In this document: in pieces, positions 15,659-17,142 of the stretch
How positions within the stretch are numbered: the stretch's first letter is position 1
Layout of the letters: each line of letters opens with the position of its first letter
Source: Planctomycetota bacterium
GTDB lineage: Bacteria > Planctomycetota > Planctomycetia > Pirellulales > UBA1268
Length of the DNA stretch: 17,142 nt
Direction: 5' to 3'
Assembly (NCBI GenBank): GCA_003669255.1
Contig: QWPO01000179.1
Coordinates: forward strand, 1 to 17,142
Made by a program: the position numbers and the translations under genes
The notes under the pieces: model-generated
Seen by the model: only the letters and a program-made list of their open reading frames with translations
Database searches by the model: none
Told to the model about the DNA's origin: nothing

Positions 15659-16024
15659 ATGAGCAGACAGGGATTTTTCGTGGCGATTGCATTTGTTACC
15701 AGCATCCTTTCGGTATGCTTGGATGTGTACGGAGACTGCCAGAAGGGCTGCAAGAAGAACGTGGAATGCTTCAAGGTGGGTTCCAGCAACAACGTGTGCC
15801 TGCTCGTGCCGGCCATGGATGAACCACTGTTCATCGCGCTGACAATCGACTCGCAGGCCTTTACGACTGGGAGCCAGAATGTGACCTTGTACAACAATTG
15901 CACGAACCAACCGCTGAATTGTTCTGCAATTTCAGGGTTCATCGAAATCGGCTCGTGCCCCGCCGTCGCCGACTGTTTCCTGGTCGGCAATCAGCAGACC
16001 TATCATTGCGATCCTGAGAGTTGA
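15659..16024 (+). CDS. Small secreted cysteine-rich protein
   Basis: The protein has 121 aa and starts at an ATG 5 nt after a strong AAGGAGG. Residues 1-25 are a signal peptide (SRQGFFVAIAFVTSILSV...). The mature part has nine Cys residues (27, 31, 37, 47, 81, 88, 100, 106, 117), suggesting disulfide bonding outside the cytoplasm, with an odd count leaving one free or paired with another chain. No family is recognised. It follows the DUF1573 pair by 57 bp in the same direction and so probably belongs to the same envelope cluster. The IS3 element begins 26 bp after its stop. Confidence 0.72.
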   Translation: MSRQGFFVAIAFVTSILSVCLDVYGDCQKGCKKNVECFKVGSSNNVCLLVPAMDEPLFIALTIDSQAFTTGSQNVTLYNNCTNQPLNCSAISGFIEIGSCPAVADCFLVGNQQTYHCDPES

Positions 16025-16050
16025 GAAAACCTTCTGACTTTCGAGAGGTC

Positions 16051-16063
16051 TGAGGTGGACCCC
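16051..16063 (+). repeat. Left terminal inverted repeat of the IS3 element
   Basis: TGAGGTGGACCCC resembles IS3-family ends, which commonly start TGA and carry a CCCC block. The partner repeat at the right end is not visible, so the call rests on position and pattern. Confidence 0.65.
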
Positions 16064-16128
16064 GGTTTTCGGGCGCCTTGATAAGGTGGAGCTCCGTGGG
16101 TGGGAGGCACCCTATCAGGAGCAGGACG

Positions 16129-16416
16129 ATGGCTGGGAAGCGACGAGTATTTGGGCCGGCATTCAAGGCGAAGGTGGCTCTGGCGGCCGCCAAGGGTGAC
16201 CGGACGACGGCTCAACTGGCGAGCCATTTCGGCATCCACACAAGCCAGGTGACGGCGTGGAAGAAGCAGCTCATGGCCCAGGTGGCGGAGCTGTTCGCCG
16301 ACGGGCGACAGCGGCGTGCCGACCAGGCGACTGACGAGCAGGAACTCTACGAGCAGATCGGCCGCCTGAAGATGGAGGTCGAGTGGTTGAAAAAAAAAGC
16401 TGCCGAGGTCGGCTGA
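16129..16416 (+). CDS. IS3-family transposase OrfA
   Basis: The protein has 95 aa, starting at an ATG with AGGAGCAGGA upstream. Residues 1-50 form the HTH_Tnp_1 domain (KRRVFGPAFKAKVALAAAKG then LASHFGIHTSQVTAWKKQL) that binds the IS ends. Residues 60-90 form a leucine-zipper-like helix (ELYEQIGRLKMEVEWLKKK) for dimerisation. It ends just after the A9 tract, as expected for the first half of an IS3 pair. Confidence 0.93.
   Translation: MAGKRRVFGPAFKAKVALAAAKGDRTTAQLASHFGIHTSQVTAWKKQLMAQVAELFADGRQRRADQATDEQELYEQIGRLKMEVEWLKKKAAEVG
16390..16398 (+). promoter_or_regulatory. A9 slippage tract between orfA and orfB
   Basis: Nine consecutive A bases encode the Lys-Lys-Lys end of EWLKKK in OrfA. 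OrfB is in the +1 frame relative to OrfA, so a transcript or ribosome that effectively drops one A would join EWLKK to KLPRSAEVERQC and give a normal fused transposase. Transcriptional slippage at homopolymers is known for some IS transposases. A simple one-base disruption of this copy is the alternative. Confidence 0.55.
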
Positions 16417-17142
16417 GGTCGAGCGGCAATGCATCGACCCACACCACAAGCACCTGAGCGTAGCCCGGCAGTGCCAGCTGATCGGCTTGGCGCGAAGCAG
16501 CTGGTACTACGAGCCACTCGGGGAGTCGGCCGAGAACCTGGTCCTGATGCGGGAGATCGACCGCCTGTACATCAAGCGGCCGTTCTTCGGAACGCGGAAG
16601 GTCCGGGAACACTTCGGCATCAATCGGAAGAGGGCTCAGCGGCTCATGCGTCTGCTCGGCCTCGAGGCCGTCTGTCCGAAGCGATCGACCAGCCGCCCGG
16701 CTCCTGGCCACAAGGTTTACCCGTATTTACTGCGGAATATGGCGATTACGAAGCCCGACCAGGTCTGGGCGAGCGACATCACCTACATCCCGCTGCAGCA
16801 CGGCTTCCTCTACCTGACGGCCGTGATGGACCTCTACAGCCGCAACGTGCTGTCGTGGCGGCTCTCCAACACGCTGACGGGCGACTTCTGCCTGGAGGCG
16901 CTCGAAGCGGCGTTGGTCAAAGCTCGCTCCAAGATCTTCAACACGGATCAGGGAGCTCAGTTCACGGCGACGGCCTTCACGAGCCGATTGGAAAAGAGCG
17001 GTGTGGCCATCTCGATGGATGGTCGCGGCCGAGCTCTCGACAACGTGTTCGTTGAGAGGCTCTGGCGGACGGTCAAGTACGAGGAGGGCTACCCACGGGA
17101 CTACGTCGACGGCTGGCAGGCCGAGAAGTCGCTGGGGAAGCA
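16391..17142 (+). CDS. IS3-family transposase OrfB (integrase core), 3' end outside window
   Basis: The frame opens after a TGA at 16388 and has no early ATG, consistent with expression as a fusion with OrfA. The start given is the first open codon rather than a proven start. Early residues (KHLSVARQCQLIGLARSSWYYEP) form the usual HTH_21-type lead. The rve integrase domain shows the DDE triad: Asp in VWASDITYIPL (codon 16775-16777), Asp in FNTDQGAQF (16946-16948) and Glu in VFVERLWRTVKYEEG (17054-17056). About 250 codons are visible; the C-terminal tail is cut by the window edge. The protein catalyses strand transfer in copy-paste transposition. Confidence 0.93.

Larger units (their letters stand above)
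16051..17142 (+). mobile_element. IS3-family insertion sequence, right end outside window
   Basis: The element begins at TGAGGTGGACCCC (16051-16063), a typical IS3 left end starting TGA. It contains orfA (16129-16416), an A9 tract and orfB, which runs past the right edge. It was inserted 26 bp downstream of the Cys-rich secreted protein gene without breaking it. The right terminal repeat and target duplication are outside the window. Confidence 0.9.

Noticed and set aside
16429..17055. 208-codon plus-strand frame
   Set aside because: Overlaps orfB in another frame; the DDE motifs are in the orfB frame.
1..17142. CRISPR array, tRNA or rRNA genes
   Set aside because: No regularly spaced repeats and no cloverleaf or rRNA-like segment was recognised by eye; a tRNAscan or CRISPR search would settle this.

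Overview
This window looks like a mobile or accessory stretch of a GC-rich bacterial genome, most likely a member of the Planctomycetota. The lineage call is an inference from gene content: a DUF1573 protein with a CSCTSVTP motif beside a signal-peptide/membrane-anchored partner, several small proteins of unknown function, and IS110 and IS3 insertion sequences. No tRNA, rRNA or CRISPR array was recognised.

Layout. (a) 1-1681, minus strand: a gene running off the left edge (560 codons visible). It resembles an archaeo-eukaryotic-primase (AEP)-like replication protein. (b) 1711-2637: a 0.9-kb gene-free divergent region with a 23-bp imperfect direct repeat, a 9-bp GC tandem repeat, an 18-bp perfect palindrome and AT-rich tracts. 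It could be a replication origin and/or operator region. (c) 2638-7746, plus strand: a small double-HTH protein, a compound 15-bp-arm hairpin, a 752-aa protein (acidic disordered tail, two HTHs, S1-like C-terminus), a phage-type C5 cytosine methyltransferase whose GTG start overlaps the preceding stop, and an AAA+ ATPase. With (a), this looks like the core of a plasmid- or prophage-like element. (d) 7864-10426: a hypothetical gene with a doubtful 3' end, a NarL/LuxR-type regulator whose receiver lacks key residues, a DUF6933 gene overlapping (ATGA) a small partner gene, and a convergent minus-strand hypothetical gene.

(e) 10658 to about 11880: an IS110-family element on the minus strand. Its upstream leader can fold into a structure that could be a bridge RNA. 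(f) 11922-13289: a small charged protein and a decayed SNF2/DISARM-like helicase with three apparent frameshifts and no C-terminal half. (g) 13380-16024: a compact three-gene cluster of envelope proteins: DUF1573, a signal-peptide protein with a C-terminal membrane anchor, and a small Cys-rich secreted protein. (h) 16051 to the right edge: an IS3-family element with a visible left terminal repeat, orfA, an A9 tract and a partial orfB.

Taken together, the left half appears to be a replication/modification module of a mobile element, followed by a cargo and relic zone with two insertion sequences and a broken defence-type helicase. The most interesting parts are the HTH/S1-MTase-AAA module with its structured non-coding DNA, the DUF6933 gene pair, the pseudo-receiver regulator and the candidate bridge RNA.
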